Assembly: GCF_900964775.1 (NCBI RefSeq)
Contig: NC_041826.1
Coordinates: 22,472,612-22,536,611 of the forward strand
DNA: 64,000 nt
Source: Scleropages formosus
Lineage: Eukaryota; Chordata; Actinopteri; Osteoglossiformes; Osteoglossidae
Reading direction: 5' to 3'
Shown: positions 12,025-22,042 of the stretch, in pieces
Numbering within the stretch: the first letter of the stretch is position 1
Layout of the letters: the number at the start of each line of letters is the position of its first letter
The notes under the pieces: model-generated
The model's database searches: none
What the model was told of the DNA's origin: nothing
Seen by the model: the letters and a program-made list of their open reading frames with translations, nothing else
Position numbers and translations under genes: made by a program

Positions 12025-12272
12025 TATTATTTACAGTACATTGACACTTTTACCGATATTTACATATTATTGGATATTGTTTAACAAGATTTTAATTTGG
12101 GTTCTTGTAAAAAGTAATATTAAAAAAATTACATTTGTGGATATTGATATTTTAAATCTGATGCCATGCAGTAATGAAAATTTATATTAAAAAATTGATA
12201 ATATTTATTTTAAAATATAAAATGATCATAATATAAATACTTTTTAAATGTTGTTGAAGACCTGCAGCTGGT

Positions 12273-12462
12273 AGGGGGTGTGATGGTGCAGCAGGTTTGA
12301 CTGGGTCCTGCTCTCCAGTGGGTCTGTGGTTCAAGTCCTGCTTGGGGTGCCCCATCCTGGGTGTGTCCCCTCCCCCTCCAGCCTTGCTCCCTGTGTTGCT
12401 GGATTAGGCTGTGGTTTGCCATGACCCTGCTTGGGACAAGTGGTTTCAGACAGTGTATGTGT
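12273..12462 (+). repeat. tRNA-derived SINE, family A, internally deleted
   Basis: Diverged sense copy with a short internal deletion after GCTTGGGGTGCC. It is bracketed by a perfect 17-bp target-site duplication GAAGACCTGCAGCTGGT (12256-12272 and 12463-12479). The tail is reduced to a short TG-rich stub. Confidence 0.88.
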
Positions 12463-12656
12463 GAAGACCTGCAGCTGGTTTAAGGGTAAGCAGCTGGAAT
12501 TGCCACAGACACCATTATTCATTAGTTCATGATATTGTCTCAACCCATCTTTTAAGAGAAGGTTGTAGTGGTCCAGCACCAATCCACAAGCACACGGTGT
12601 AAGGTTAATCAGAGTACGGCCTGGACAGCATGCCAGACTCCTCACAGGATAGTCAC

Positions 12657-12660
<4 letters not shown>

Positions 12661-12705
<45 letters not shown>

Positions 12706-12903
12706 ATCTGAAGTTGCTTGTCCCAAGCAGGGTCACATTGAACCTGAGCCTAGCCCAGCGACACAGGGCACAAGGCTGGAGGGGAGGGGACACACCCAGG
12801 ACAGGATGCCAACCCATCACAAGGCACCCCAAGCAGGACTCGAACCCCAAACCCACCAAGGGGCAGGACCTGGACAAACCCACCGCACCACCGTGCCCGC
12901 CCC
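12661..12903 (-). repeat. tRNA-derived SINE, family A
   Basis: Antisense copy with an AC tail of about 40 bp. Flanked by near-identical decamers AGTCACTTAC (12651-12660) and AGTCATTTAC (12904-12913). Confidence 0.88.
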
Positions 12904-12924
12904 AGTCATTTACACGTTACAGGT

Positions 12925-13073
12925 AATTTAAAGAAAGAAACAAACTAAGCTTACTCAAGAATCACACATCTGCAACTCTTCCTCTCTTTCTCCTAATGTA
13001 ATGCACAAATTGTATTCTTCTGAGATGTACGGTGCTTTGGAGAAAAGCCTTTGCTGAATGAATGAATGTAGTG
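12925..13073 (+). mobile_element. LINE 3' UTR fragment
   Basis: Matches the 3' end of the LINE piece at 20-632: GAATCACACATCTGCA, then CTAATGTAATGCACAA, then GAGATGTACGGTGCTTTGGA and the AATGAATGAATGTAG end. Non-coding, 5'-truncated. Confidence 0.65.
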
Positions 13074-13198
13074 TCTCCAGTTTAAATGTCTTTGAGTTGC
13101 AGGAGAACACACAAACTGAGCCAAATTTGAACCTGCATCCAAATGGCCAAGACTGTGCAGCAGCAGTGTTATCCGCTGCACCACTGTGCCACCCACAG
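13074..13198 (-). repeat. Short interspersed repeat fragment
   Basis: Antisense piece carrying GGAGAACACACAAACTGAGC and GTTATCCGCTGCACCACTGT, the complement of the head region of repeats C/E. Confidence 0.5.
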
Positions 13199-14640
13199 GG
13201 CTGCCTGACTTAGTGATTTATTTGTACATGTTTCAACATCAGTCAAAATGTTATCACGAACCAGAGAAAGTGAGAATGGGGGGTGTAATGTAAACTTTCT
13301 CTGCTCTGATGATGGCCTCTCGACTGATGCTGAACCGTGTAAATAAATCACCCAGACCTGCATACACCTAAAAATCAAACTAATTCAATTCAGTTCGGTT
13401 CAATTTCTTTTTATGGAGCGCTCTTCTCACACAGTGACACAGAGCACTGAACGGAGGCATAGGACAAAGGAAGGGAAATTGTTTGTTCTCACTTATTCTT
13501 TGGGGCTACCAGCCTTCTCTCTTATTTCTAAGCCTGTGACTTTTGTTTATTACACATTACAGCCAAACTTAGCATGTACATTGTTTTAAAGAACAACATC
13601 TGATCTGAACAACTCTGCTCGCCTTGCGTAGTGCGTGACTTCACCGAAGCGCATATTTTCAAATGAGGAACTTGTTCGCTCAAAGCGTTTCCCATGAGGA
13701 TTTGTGAGGCCAGCTTCTGTGGCCGGTGGAGGGGTGGAGGTGGCTACACGAGCGGGACAAAGGCACAGAGACAGGAGAGTCCTGGAATAAAAAGGCTTTA
13801 TTGAACCACAGCAGCAAGGACATGGCCCCACTGTGGACCGCAACCGCAAACAAAAACAGACATAAATCAAAGCAATAGAAAAATGATCAAATAACCCAAA
13901 CTTGGCCCTTCCCTGCCCCCTGTCCACACTCCGTTACACCATAGCTACACATACCTCCTAGCTCTTGTCAAAGCTGTTTTGTGCCAAAACAAGTATATTA
14001 ACCTTACTGTTATAAGTTACATTTGTATGTAAGCTTTTGTTGGACCTATGCTCCGCTTTCCAGGTGGACCACAAAAGCAAGATTTCAAATGGAAAAAAGC
14101 TGAAGATTTTTCATGAAGTGGTTTCTGTTTAAGTCTAACAGATATTCTATGACGAGTGTCGGAAGTAAAGCCCACATACTGCGCAGCCTACAGTGGGATA
14201 AAAGAATGTCACCGCATCTGATGTTATTAATGGTAGCAAAATAAAAGTTGTCAAATGTTGGTGTACGATGAAAAACTGCACCACATTCCATTAACTACTC
14301 GACTGCTGTGAAAGTAAAAAAAAAATAAAAAATTAATTTAAAAAAACAATTTGTTTTAGCGTTCAAGGCAATGATACTAACACACCCATTTCTCGCGTCA
14401 CAATGAAACAACACTATTCAAAATGAACTCTTACTATTCACGATTAACTTAGTTAATGTGAAGATTATTCACATTGTTCACAATGATTGAATCCAACATT
14501 ATTGTTAATGTTCAATAAAATCAATATTCTAACTCATCTAGCGCCTGCTACTTTTACTTTCAATTTAATGTTTAAACTTGACGTTTTGATAAATATCACG
14601 GAGGTCATCAGTCATCAGTGCAGAAAACAAGCCTTCATGA
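13199..14640. other. Intergenic, no gene recognised
   Basis: The 13720-13930 stretch has a GGAATAAAAAGGCTTTATTG motif and may be an old repeat edge. The rest is AT-rich with no recognisable gene. Confidence 0.4.
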
Positions 14641-14680
14641 AGGCGGGAAGGGTCTGCGTCTGTAACGCGTGGCTTCCTCG

Positions 14681-14758
14681 GTCTCCTAGCAACAAGCTCG
14701 GGGGTTTACCGAGGAACTCCTCTGCGCATGCGTGCCGTGAACGCGCACGACCGGAAGT
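14681..14758 (+). promoter_or_regulatory. bbs12: Probable bbs12 promoter: X-box, NRF1-like and ETS-like sites
   Basis: Three motifs sit close together in a small CpG-rich patch about 1.2 kb upstream of the bbs12 coding exon. They are an RFX-type X-box GTCTCCTAGCAAC (14681-14693), an NRF1-like TGCGCATGCG (14723-14732) and an ETS-type CCGGAAGT (14751-14758). A possible splice donor GAG/gtttgt follows at 14784. The coding exon is preceded by a good acceptor (ttcgttgcag, ending 15930), which fits a non-coding first exon here. X-boxes are the RFX targets of ciliary genes, including BBS genes. The assignment to bbs12 is inference. Confidence 0.55.
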
Positions 14759-15339
14759 GTGCGGAACGCTGCTGCTTTTAGAGGTTTGTGTCGAAGTGGG
14801 GAGCGGTTGCAGTATGACGGGGCTATATTAATATATAGAAAATGTATTTACGAGTTACCAATCATGTTTTTGCTCATAATGTTAAGTACCACAACTATAC
14901 ACATCTCACCAAGGTAGCGTGAATGTAGTCTCAACACAGGCGGATGTCTTCCTTAACTATTACTAATAATATTATTTTTATTATTCGGTAGTGTAATTTT
15001 AATAAGACGTGTTCGCTGCTTTTTTTTTTTGTTCGAACCAGTGGATATTTCTATAAAGGCTGAATATCCTGGTATCGAGTGGTGGCGCTGCGAGCCGGTG
15101 TTTAAAATAAGAGACTCAAACTTTTAAGTGCTTTTTTTTAAAATCACATGATTTTACGCACACGCGGCACGGTTTGCGCAGGTTTCCTCTGTTGAAGCAT
15201 GTAATAGTGTAGAATTACTCAGCTGTCTGAATATTTTAAGCGTTCGGTTCGGGGTGACTACAGTTCAAAAGTGGCGAGTTTAATATGGTAATAAAGTACT
15301 TTTCAACGAGTCTTTGTGTTAAGTCTGTCTGCAGGAGAT

Positions 15340-15522
15340 GTTACACATTTACCTGACACTTTTCTCCACTTAAAAGTTTTTAATGCATTTATACAGCTGG
15401 GTGATTTCATGAGAGTTACTCAGGAGGAGTACCACACTGGTAGGTACTATAGCTGGGATTCAAACCCATGATCTTGGGGTCCAAATGCAGCAGCTCCAAC
15501 CACTAGGCTACCAGCTGCCCCT
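15340..15522 (-). repeat. tRNA-derived SINE, family B
   Basis: Antisense copy in the inferred bbs12 first intron: CATTTATACAGCTGGGTGAT, then the B-box complement GGGATTCAAACCCATG and CACTAGGCTACCAGCTGCCC. Confidence 0.8.
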
Positions 15523-15930
15523 TTTTTGAATACCTCCTTAAAACGAGCACATTGCCAGGTTCAGGACTGACAACCACCTGGCTGGTTTATGCTTTCGCTC
15601 GTATAAATACCAGATTCTTTCTCGTCCAGCTGTTTTAAACAGACATTTCGCGCATGCAACTGCTTGTTTTATTTTTTTGATCAATGCCTTCAGATGCGTG
15701 ACAGTGTGACAGCCATCCTTCCCGTTGACCCCACTGAGAAAGTCCAGTGTTGTCGGTTCCCTGTGCAACATGAGTCACGTTCGCTGAGCCGAGGGCTCTT
15801 TCTTCGGCTCGTACCCCACGCTGGAGTGTAGAAGCGCCGCGCTGCTCTGTCGGCTCTCCCCTTTGTCCATGTATCGCGAAAGCGCTCTCTATTAAACTGG
15901 GTGTTAACTGTTAATTTGTCTTCGTTGCAG

Positions 15931-17925
15931 ATGCCTTGGGGGTGTGGGGCAGTTGGCGGTGAGCAGCATGCTGGGCTACAGCAGCTCATCGCTCTCGCAG
16001 CAGCGACTAAGTCCTTCCTCGGTCCCAACAAGAGCTACAAGTTTGTGGACGATCAGGCCGGTCACGGTGGCTCGTTCTTGGTGTGTTCGCCGTCACGCCT
16101 GCTGGAGCACTTAGAGCTGAGCTGCCCGGTCAGCCAGCTGCTCCTGGAGACCGTCCAAGCCCATCAGAAGGCCTTCTGCACCGGTGCTGGAACACTAATT
16201 TTTTTGGCTGGAGCATGGAGCCTTGCAGCTCTCGAGTGCCTTAGGGACGGCATCCCTGTGTGCGACATCGTCTCGGCCCTCACGGAAGGCCTGGACTCTT
16301 GCACCGAGGCCTGTAGGATGAGCTGCGTGACGGTCGCCGAGGCCATTCGCAGCTACGGTTCGCTGAAGAGCAGGCAGGCGAACCGGGCTCATGGGGACGC
16401 TACTTCTGTCAAGGTGTCGAGCCAATCGGCGACCGGTTCGGATGTGTTCCACAGCTCTTCGGCTCATTTGCCCGGACAAGCTGCAAGCAGGTGCGGCAGC
16501 CTGCGGCCAGATCAGGAACACAAGGCTCTCGCATCCCTCCGACACCGAGCGAGACTCAGACACAGCAGGTATTTCAACGAAAAAGAGGAGAGCACCGGGG
16601 CAGAGAGCGGTTCGGAAAGGTCACCGAGGTGCGAGTCATCGTCCTCGCATCTTTGCGATTTAGGAAGTGAAGATGTTGCGTTCCTTGGCAGCACGGTCAG
16701 TCATGGAAGCGAGAATTTGATGAATCTGGTCATAGAGGCGAGCAGGATTCAGAGGGAGAATTCAGAAGGGCGACTGCTCGGTGGCACGGTCTTCGACGTG
16801 AGCAAACTGGCCACGTGTTTGGTAGAAGGGTTGTGGGAGGAGCACTCGTGTGTCACATCTGGGCTGGTCACCTTCGTATCTGTGGATCAGGCTTCTCTAA
16901 TCCAGGGCCTGACGAATCAGAGTCTGCGAGTGGCCATATTTGACGGCGACCTGAGCGAAAAGTACCGCCACTTGGGCTTCCGCAAGCCCTCTGGCGTCCG
17001 GCGTGTCGCAGAAGTTTCAAATGCGCCGAGGCCACTCAGGGAAGGCGGGTGGCTGGAACGCGTCTTGGATACCCTGCTGCAGCTTGAGGTGAACCTGCTT
17101 CTTGTGAATGGGGTGGTTTGTACACACTTGGCCGAACTCTGCCTTCGCCGTGGTATTGCATTCGTAGAGCGGGTGGAGTCCGGCGTGTTGCAGCACCTGG
17201 CCGAAGCCACGGGAGCCGTGCCGCTCACTTACGTGACGCAGATGAGCGAGCACTGTGTGGGGGAGGGAGCGCTCGTGGCCATCTGGAGGGAGGGCATCGG
17301 AGACGGGCGCCGTGTGGCCGTGAACATCCGCGCAGGTAGGAGCGCCCTGGTGACCGCGGTCATCACCAGCACCGTGCAGAGCAAGTTACGGTCCCTAGAG
17401 GATCGCTTCTGGGGATGTGCCCACCGGCTGCACCACTCCCTCCGAGATGGAAAGCTTCTGCGCGGCGGCGGCGAGGTTGAACTGGACTGCATCCGTCACC
17501 TCCGAGGACTCCTGAGAGACGGCCCTTCAACAGGCGCATGCGGTCAGAACAGGTCGGCGGTGCTGCAGCGCATGTCGCACGGCTGGATGGACTACATCGC
17601 AACGCTCTTGTGGAACTCTGGGGAGTGTTCATCCAAGCTGGAGGCCTGGGATGCCTGCAGCCGAGCCGCCGAGCAGCAAGTTCCAGGGTCTACCCTGCCG
17701 ACTGTCATCTCAAATCTGCACCCGCAGCTCAATGCTGACTGGCTGGAGGGCGGCAGGGGTGGCAGGAGCGCCACGCCAGTCTATGACAACATGACGGTGA
17801 AGCTCGAAGCCTGGAGGAGGGCTTTAGATCTGGTTCTGATAGTGCTCCAGACAGACATGGAGATCATCGCTGGCTCCTCGCACAGAGACACCGAGGGGCT
17901 GCCTGCACACTTTATCATCCTCTGA
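15931..17925 (+). CDS. bbs12: Bardet-Biedl syndrome 12 protein (chaperonin-like)
   Basis: Single coding exon of 664 codons; human BBS12 is about 710 residues and is also encoded by one coding exon. The start chosen is the ATG directly after a splice acceptor (cag at 15928-15930). BBS12 is a vertebrate group II chaperonin-like protein. With MKKS/BBS6, BBS10 and CCT subunits it assembles the BBSome, which traffics membrane proteins to cilia. Recognition rests on GLQQLIALAAATKSFLGP (residues 15-32), the divergent nucleotide-loop region TGAGTLIFLAGAW (84-96) and the C-terminal EAWRRALDLVLIVLQTDMEI (626-645). All three match my memory of BBS12. The GDGTT-type ATPase motif of true chaperonins is not kept (GAGTL here), which is usual for BBS12. 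The middle (about 140-260) is low in similarity. Recent SINEs flank the gene. I see no break in the frame. Confidence 0.93.
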   Translation: MPWGCGAVGGEQHAGLQQLIALAAATKSFLGPNKSYKFVDDQAGHGGSFLVCSPSRLLEHLELSCPVSQLLLETVQAHQKAFCTGAGTLIFLAGAWSLAALECLRDGIPVCDIVSALTEGLDSCTEACRMSCVTVAEAIRSYGSLKSRQANRAHGDATSVKVSSQSATGSDVFHSSSAHLPGQAASRCGSLRPDQEHKALASLRHRARLRHSRYFNEKEESTGAESGSERSPRCESSSSHLCDLGSEDVAFLGSTVSHGSENLMNLVIEASRIQRENSEGRLLGGTVFDVSKLATCLVEGLWEEHSCVTSGLVTFVSVDQASLIQGLTNQSLRVAIFDGDLSEKYRHLGFRKPSGVRRVAEVSNAPRPLREGGWLERVLDTLLQLEVNLLLVNGVVCTHLAELCLRRGIAFVERVESGVLQHLAEATGAVPLTYVTQMSEHCVGEGALVAIWREGIGDGRRVAVNIRAGRSALVTAVITSTVQSKLRSLEDRFWGCAHRLHHSLRDGKLLRGGGEVELDCIRHLRGLLRDGPSTGACGQNRSAVLQRMSHGWMDYIATLLWNSGECSSKLEAWDACSRAAEQQVPGSTLPTVISNLHPQLNADWLEGGRGGRSATPVYDNMTVKLEAWRRALDLVLIVLQTDMEIIAGSSHRDTEGLPAHFIIL

Positions 17926-17990
17926 GCAAAACAAGGAGCGTTTGATCAAATTAAAATATATTAATTTAATTATTTTTACTTGCATATTGT

Positions 17991-18165
17991 GCTGCTAGGG
18001 CAGCTGCTAGTCTATTGATTAAAGCTCTTACCTGTGGACCTGAAGATTGCAGGTTCAAATTCCACCTCCAGCTGTAGTACTCGTAAGTAAAGTACTCCCC
18101 TTCAGTTGCATCAGCGAAGTTACCCAGCTGTATAAATGGGTAAATAATTGTGTCAGCTGAATGTA
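17991..18165 (+). repeat. tRNA-derived SINE, family B
   Basis: Sense copy just downstream of bbs12: GGCAGCTGCTAGTCTATTGA head, GCAGGTTCAAATTCCACC B box and a TATAAATGGGTAAATAATTG body. Confidence 0.78.
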
Positions 18166-18906
18166 GCCATGTACAACAGAACACAAGTGCTGTTAGAATT
18201 TATAGGTAAAAAAGTGTTTAACAATATTTCTTTTTGCTCACCAGCGTTTGAACGATGAGAAATACCAATGCGCCCGTCCGTATGTACTGTACGTTCCCAG
18301 CTGCTGTGTCACCTCTCAGCCAATACACTCACGCTCTGTGGATCAAACGCATGAGCGGTTGTATTTCCCGTGATTGCAAAGATCAACTTAACGAATGCAA
18401 CGCATGAAGACCTCCAACGGGAGCCACTGTCGAGCGAGATCGGCTCGGACCCGGGGCCGTACGCTGAGCTCCTGCTAGCGACAGAGAGGCCACGGAGAGC
18501 CGGTCCAGCTGTGTCCTGGCGTGGAGTGAGGGTGGGTTGCCAGTGTGGTGCTCCCTGGTCCTTCTGCAGCATGTCTGTTTCATTGTGTGTTTAAAAATCC
18601 CATACGGTGTGTGTGAACAGGGCTGGTCCAGGCAGCAGGAAAATGTACACGATTACAGTGAAAATGAAAGGAGGAATAAGAAAAAGTGTCAGAACCTAGG
18701 TGGAAATATTTCCTGGGCTCTCAGCATGAATCAGAACTGTCATAAATATCACTGTGTTACCCATGTGTATTAGTCAATTTTGACTTTTGACAAAATCCAC
18801 GAGAACTGGTCAGCGGTCGGTCGCTCATTAGCTGGCAATTTCCCGTGCTTATACTTGGAACGTCCGTTTCCACGTTTCTAAAAAAAGGTCTGGTTGTACC
18901 CAGTCT
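18166..18906. other. Intergenic, no gene recognised
   Basis: Includes a short GC-richer patch (18410-18540) without a recognisable product. Confidence 0.45.
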
Positions 18907-19124
18907 AGGGGGGGTGCGGTGGCGCAGTGGGTCGGACCACAGTCCTGCTCTCCGGTGGGTCTGGGGTTCGAGTCCCGCTTGGGGTGCCTTGCGACGGACT
19001 GGTGTCCCGTCCTGGGTGTGGCCCCTCCCCCCTCCGGCCTTACACCCTGAGTTGCCGGGTTAGGCTCCGGTTCCCCGCGACCCCATATGGGACAAGCGGT
19101 TCAGAAAATGTGTGTGTGTGTGTG
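18907..19124 (+). repeat. tRNA-derived SINE, family A
   Basis: Near-consensus sense copy: TGGCGCAGTGGG A box, GGTTCGAGTCC B box, GGGACAAGCGGTTCAGAAAA and a short (TG)n tail. Confidence 0.9.
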
Positions 19125-20240
19125 TATACGCAGTCCTTTAACTTGAAATGATGACGTCGTGCAAAAGTAATTTTGAAAAAAGAGGCGAGATTAGAGAATT
19201 ATGGTATGTGCTCTAAGTGAAGGAAAAGGTCCTTTAAAATTGTGAATACTCAGTGAGTGACCATAACGGCTTCGCATGCATGTCTTTTGTACTCCCGGTG
19301 GTGTCCCTTCGGAGAAAAGCGTCTGTCGCTTGACTGTGAATGTAGGAGGCTCACTACTCCTCACCCTGGTCAGCCACGTGGTAACGCTATAGCAACGTTT
19401 CCCCAGTGGATCTCCGGCTCAAAGTCACCCACCCAGCTTGGCCTGTTGGCCGCTCTACTCATTCACTACAAATTTATGTACCATAAAATCCACTATACTT
19501 TGATTTCCTCCCACTTGTAAATTTGTGAAAATACATCCAGGTTGAGTCAGTATGTGTTCATTTTTACGTTTCATGCTCTAACTTGAAAATTCCTGATCGT
19601 GCAAAATATGGTAGCAACTGGATTTTGAATTATGTCTAATTTCTGAAACCAAACAGGTTGTTTTTTCATAACCTAACTAAATACCTGTTTTTTTTTTTTT
19701 TAGAGGTTTTTACACCAGAATGTGTTTGTATAACAGTCCATGACATGAGGTTTCAGAAAGTGCTGAAACATAAAAAGTGACTTTCTGGCTTTTTACTCGT
19801 ATGTCTTCACTCTTTTTCTTTTTACTGATGTTCTCAAAACACACATTTTGATTAATACTTTTCCGCTGCAAGACAAGGAAAATGTCTTTATGAAAGACAA
19901 CTCACTTTCAAAGGACTTGTATGCCATGTGTGAAAATGATGAAGGTGATTCACAGAATTTACTCAACACGTCAATTTTCAAGTAAATACAAATTCACTTA
20001 TAATAATAAAAATAAAGGTGACTTTTTAGAAATTAAAATCACAGTACATTACTACTGTCCAAGACTACTAATAAAAAAGTATTAAAACTGTTACATACTC
20101 TAAATGCTTCGATACTTCAAAACCTGAATTGCAATCTGTATTTATATTCCCCTGCCTTTTTGTATTTTGTATCATTGTCCTCTTTTTATTTTTGTTATAC
20201 TGTTTGCGTCGTTGTCATTAATGAAGTGTAAATAATGAAG
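19125..20240. other. Intergenic, no gene recognised
   Basis: A short LINE-like tail (CTTCGGAGAAAAGCGTCTGT near 19308-19327) is the only repeat signal. Otherwise AT-rich. Confidence 0.45.
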
Positions 20241-20372
20241 CCAGGCGTCCTACGTAATTCGTAAGGCAGTTGCGTCACACGCATGTGCGTGTGTTTTGTG
20301 CACATGCGCAGTGTCTCTCCGAAGTGGCGCTGTGCAGCCGTTTGCAGCGGATTTAGCAAATGCTCTATTGAA
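20241..20372 (+). promoter_or_regulatory. leprotl1: Probable leprotl1 promoter and 5' UTR
   Basis: A change to CpG-rich sequence just before the start codon. It holds an NRF1-like half-palindrome CACATGCGCA (20301-20310) and no TATA box at a standard spacing. CpG-rich sequence continues into intron 1 to about 20800. Transcription start not determinable by eye. Confidence 0.5.
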
Positions 20373-22003
20373 ATGGCAGGAATTAAAGGTAGGTTCGGCC
20401 GCGCTTTTGAAAAGGTTCTGACGAAGAGTCAGTTTAACACTTAATGCTTGACCCGCTCTGGTGCTGTTACGCTGTATCTGTATGGAGTCCTGAAGCAGCG
20501 CAGACTAGCACGACTCGTCGACTGGCTGCTAGCACTAGCAGTGCCGCTGGCGATTTTACCTCAGACTGAAATGTAACTCTAATCTACACTGCACAGCTCG
20601 CGCAACGCGCTGCAGCGCCTCCTCTGAAGTGGGGATAAAGTGTTTAGTGCGTTTAAACCGTTTAGTGCTTCGAATGCGTGGTTCCCGGACAACTAGTCTG
20701 TTTTCTCGACGTAATTATTATAATCTCAGCAGCGGGTCGTTGGGCGCAGCCGAGTTTCTTCCGTCAGCAGCGAGCGGGGAGTTGAAGTGCCCAGTCAGTG
20801 CAGTGAGTCCGTAGACTATTACGTGCTAAGTACTCAGATTTGTACTCATCTGTAGTGTGAGTAAGTTCTCAGCTATAGTATCAGTACTCATCGACTAGTA
20901 CTCCTGTCGTGTCTATGATGTCACACAGTAGACTACTGAGTAGTAGAAATTTTATAATTTTTACGTTTAGCTGACGCTTTTAGCGACTTACTACTTAATC
21001 TCTTTACAATTATTTACCCATTTTTAAGGTAGGGTAGGGTAGGGTAATTCTACTATGGTCCTAGGATTGCTTCTTATTCTTCAGCATGTTGTCACTTCCC
21101 ATTCACTGGTTTTTTACCATCATTCCGTCGTAGGTTATTGGTGGACTTTTAAGACAAAGTCTTACAGCTCTGCCATTTGCCTTGTTCTCTCTGAGCCATT
21201 ACCATTGCATTTGCACTCCAATACAATACACACTTGATAAATCCATTTGCAACCTCTTGGAATACAGCTTTTATTATTTAAATCCATCTCTGTGGGATTA
21301 GAGTTGTTTCACTTGGTAAAATCTTTTTCCACTCTGTTAGAAAAGAGCTTTTACTCAAATTAATTTGCACTCTATTAAAATCCAGCTTTGACTAAGTGCG
21401 TCCATCACGTTGTCCAGCCCGGCCTCTGGAACACGGGGGCATTCGTCCAGCTCCCATTCACATCTCCAGGCTGCTGTGTCCTTGTCCTTTTAAAGCCATC
21501 TGTATTCTGCATCAGTCCAATACAGCAGTATTTCATATCCGTATTACAGTCCATCTAGAGTCTGTGTGTGCCTCATTTACTCTGTATGTTTAGTGTAAAC
21601 ACTCATCCACGAAACTGAAGGTTTAACACAGAGTCCCGCTTTAGAACAGCTGTGATGTCCTTGCAAAGTGTGGCCAATCCTTGGAAGGTGAGACTCCAGC
21701 CACAGCACAGTGTTGTGGTTCGTTTTGAGTGGCACTGCACTGAATTCATCAAATTGTGCTGTTTTGTTTCTTCCAGCGCTCATCAGCCTGTCCTTTGGCG
21801 GAGCCATCGGGCTCATGTTTCTCATGCTGGGCTGCGCTCTTCCGGTTTATGAGTAAGTGTTTGCCCTCTTTCCAGACTGAAGACAAAAATTGCTGCAGTG
21901 CGTATTGCTGCTCTTGCTACGAAGGACTGAAACAATGTTTTTGAAATCCAATGCAGATTAGGTCCTAGAGTAAGCAAGTACTCAAGAGTGGATGGGTGGA
22001 TAC

Positions 22004-22042
<39 letters not shown>

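Noticed and set aside
11948-12190. Open frame of alternating Cys-Val
   Set aside because: Translation of a (TG)n SINE tail; the same artefact recurs at each TG or AC tract.
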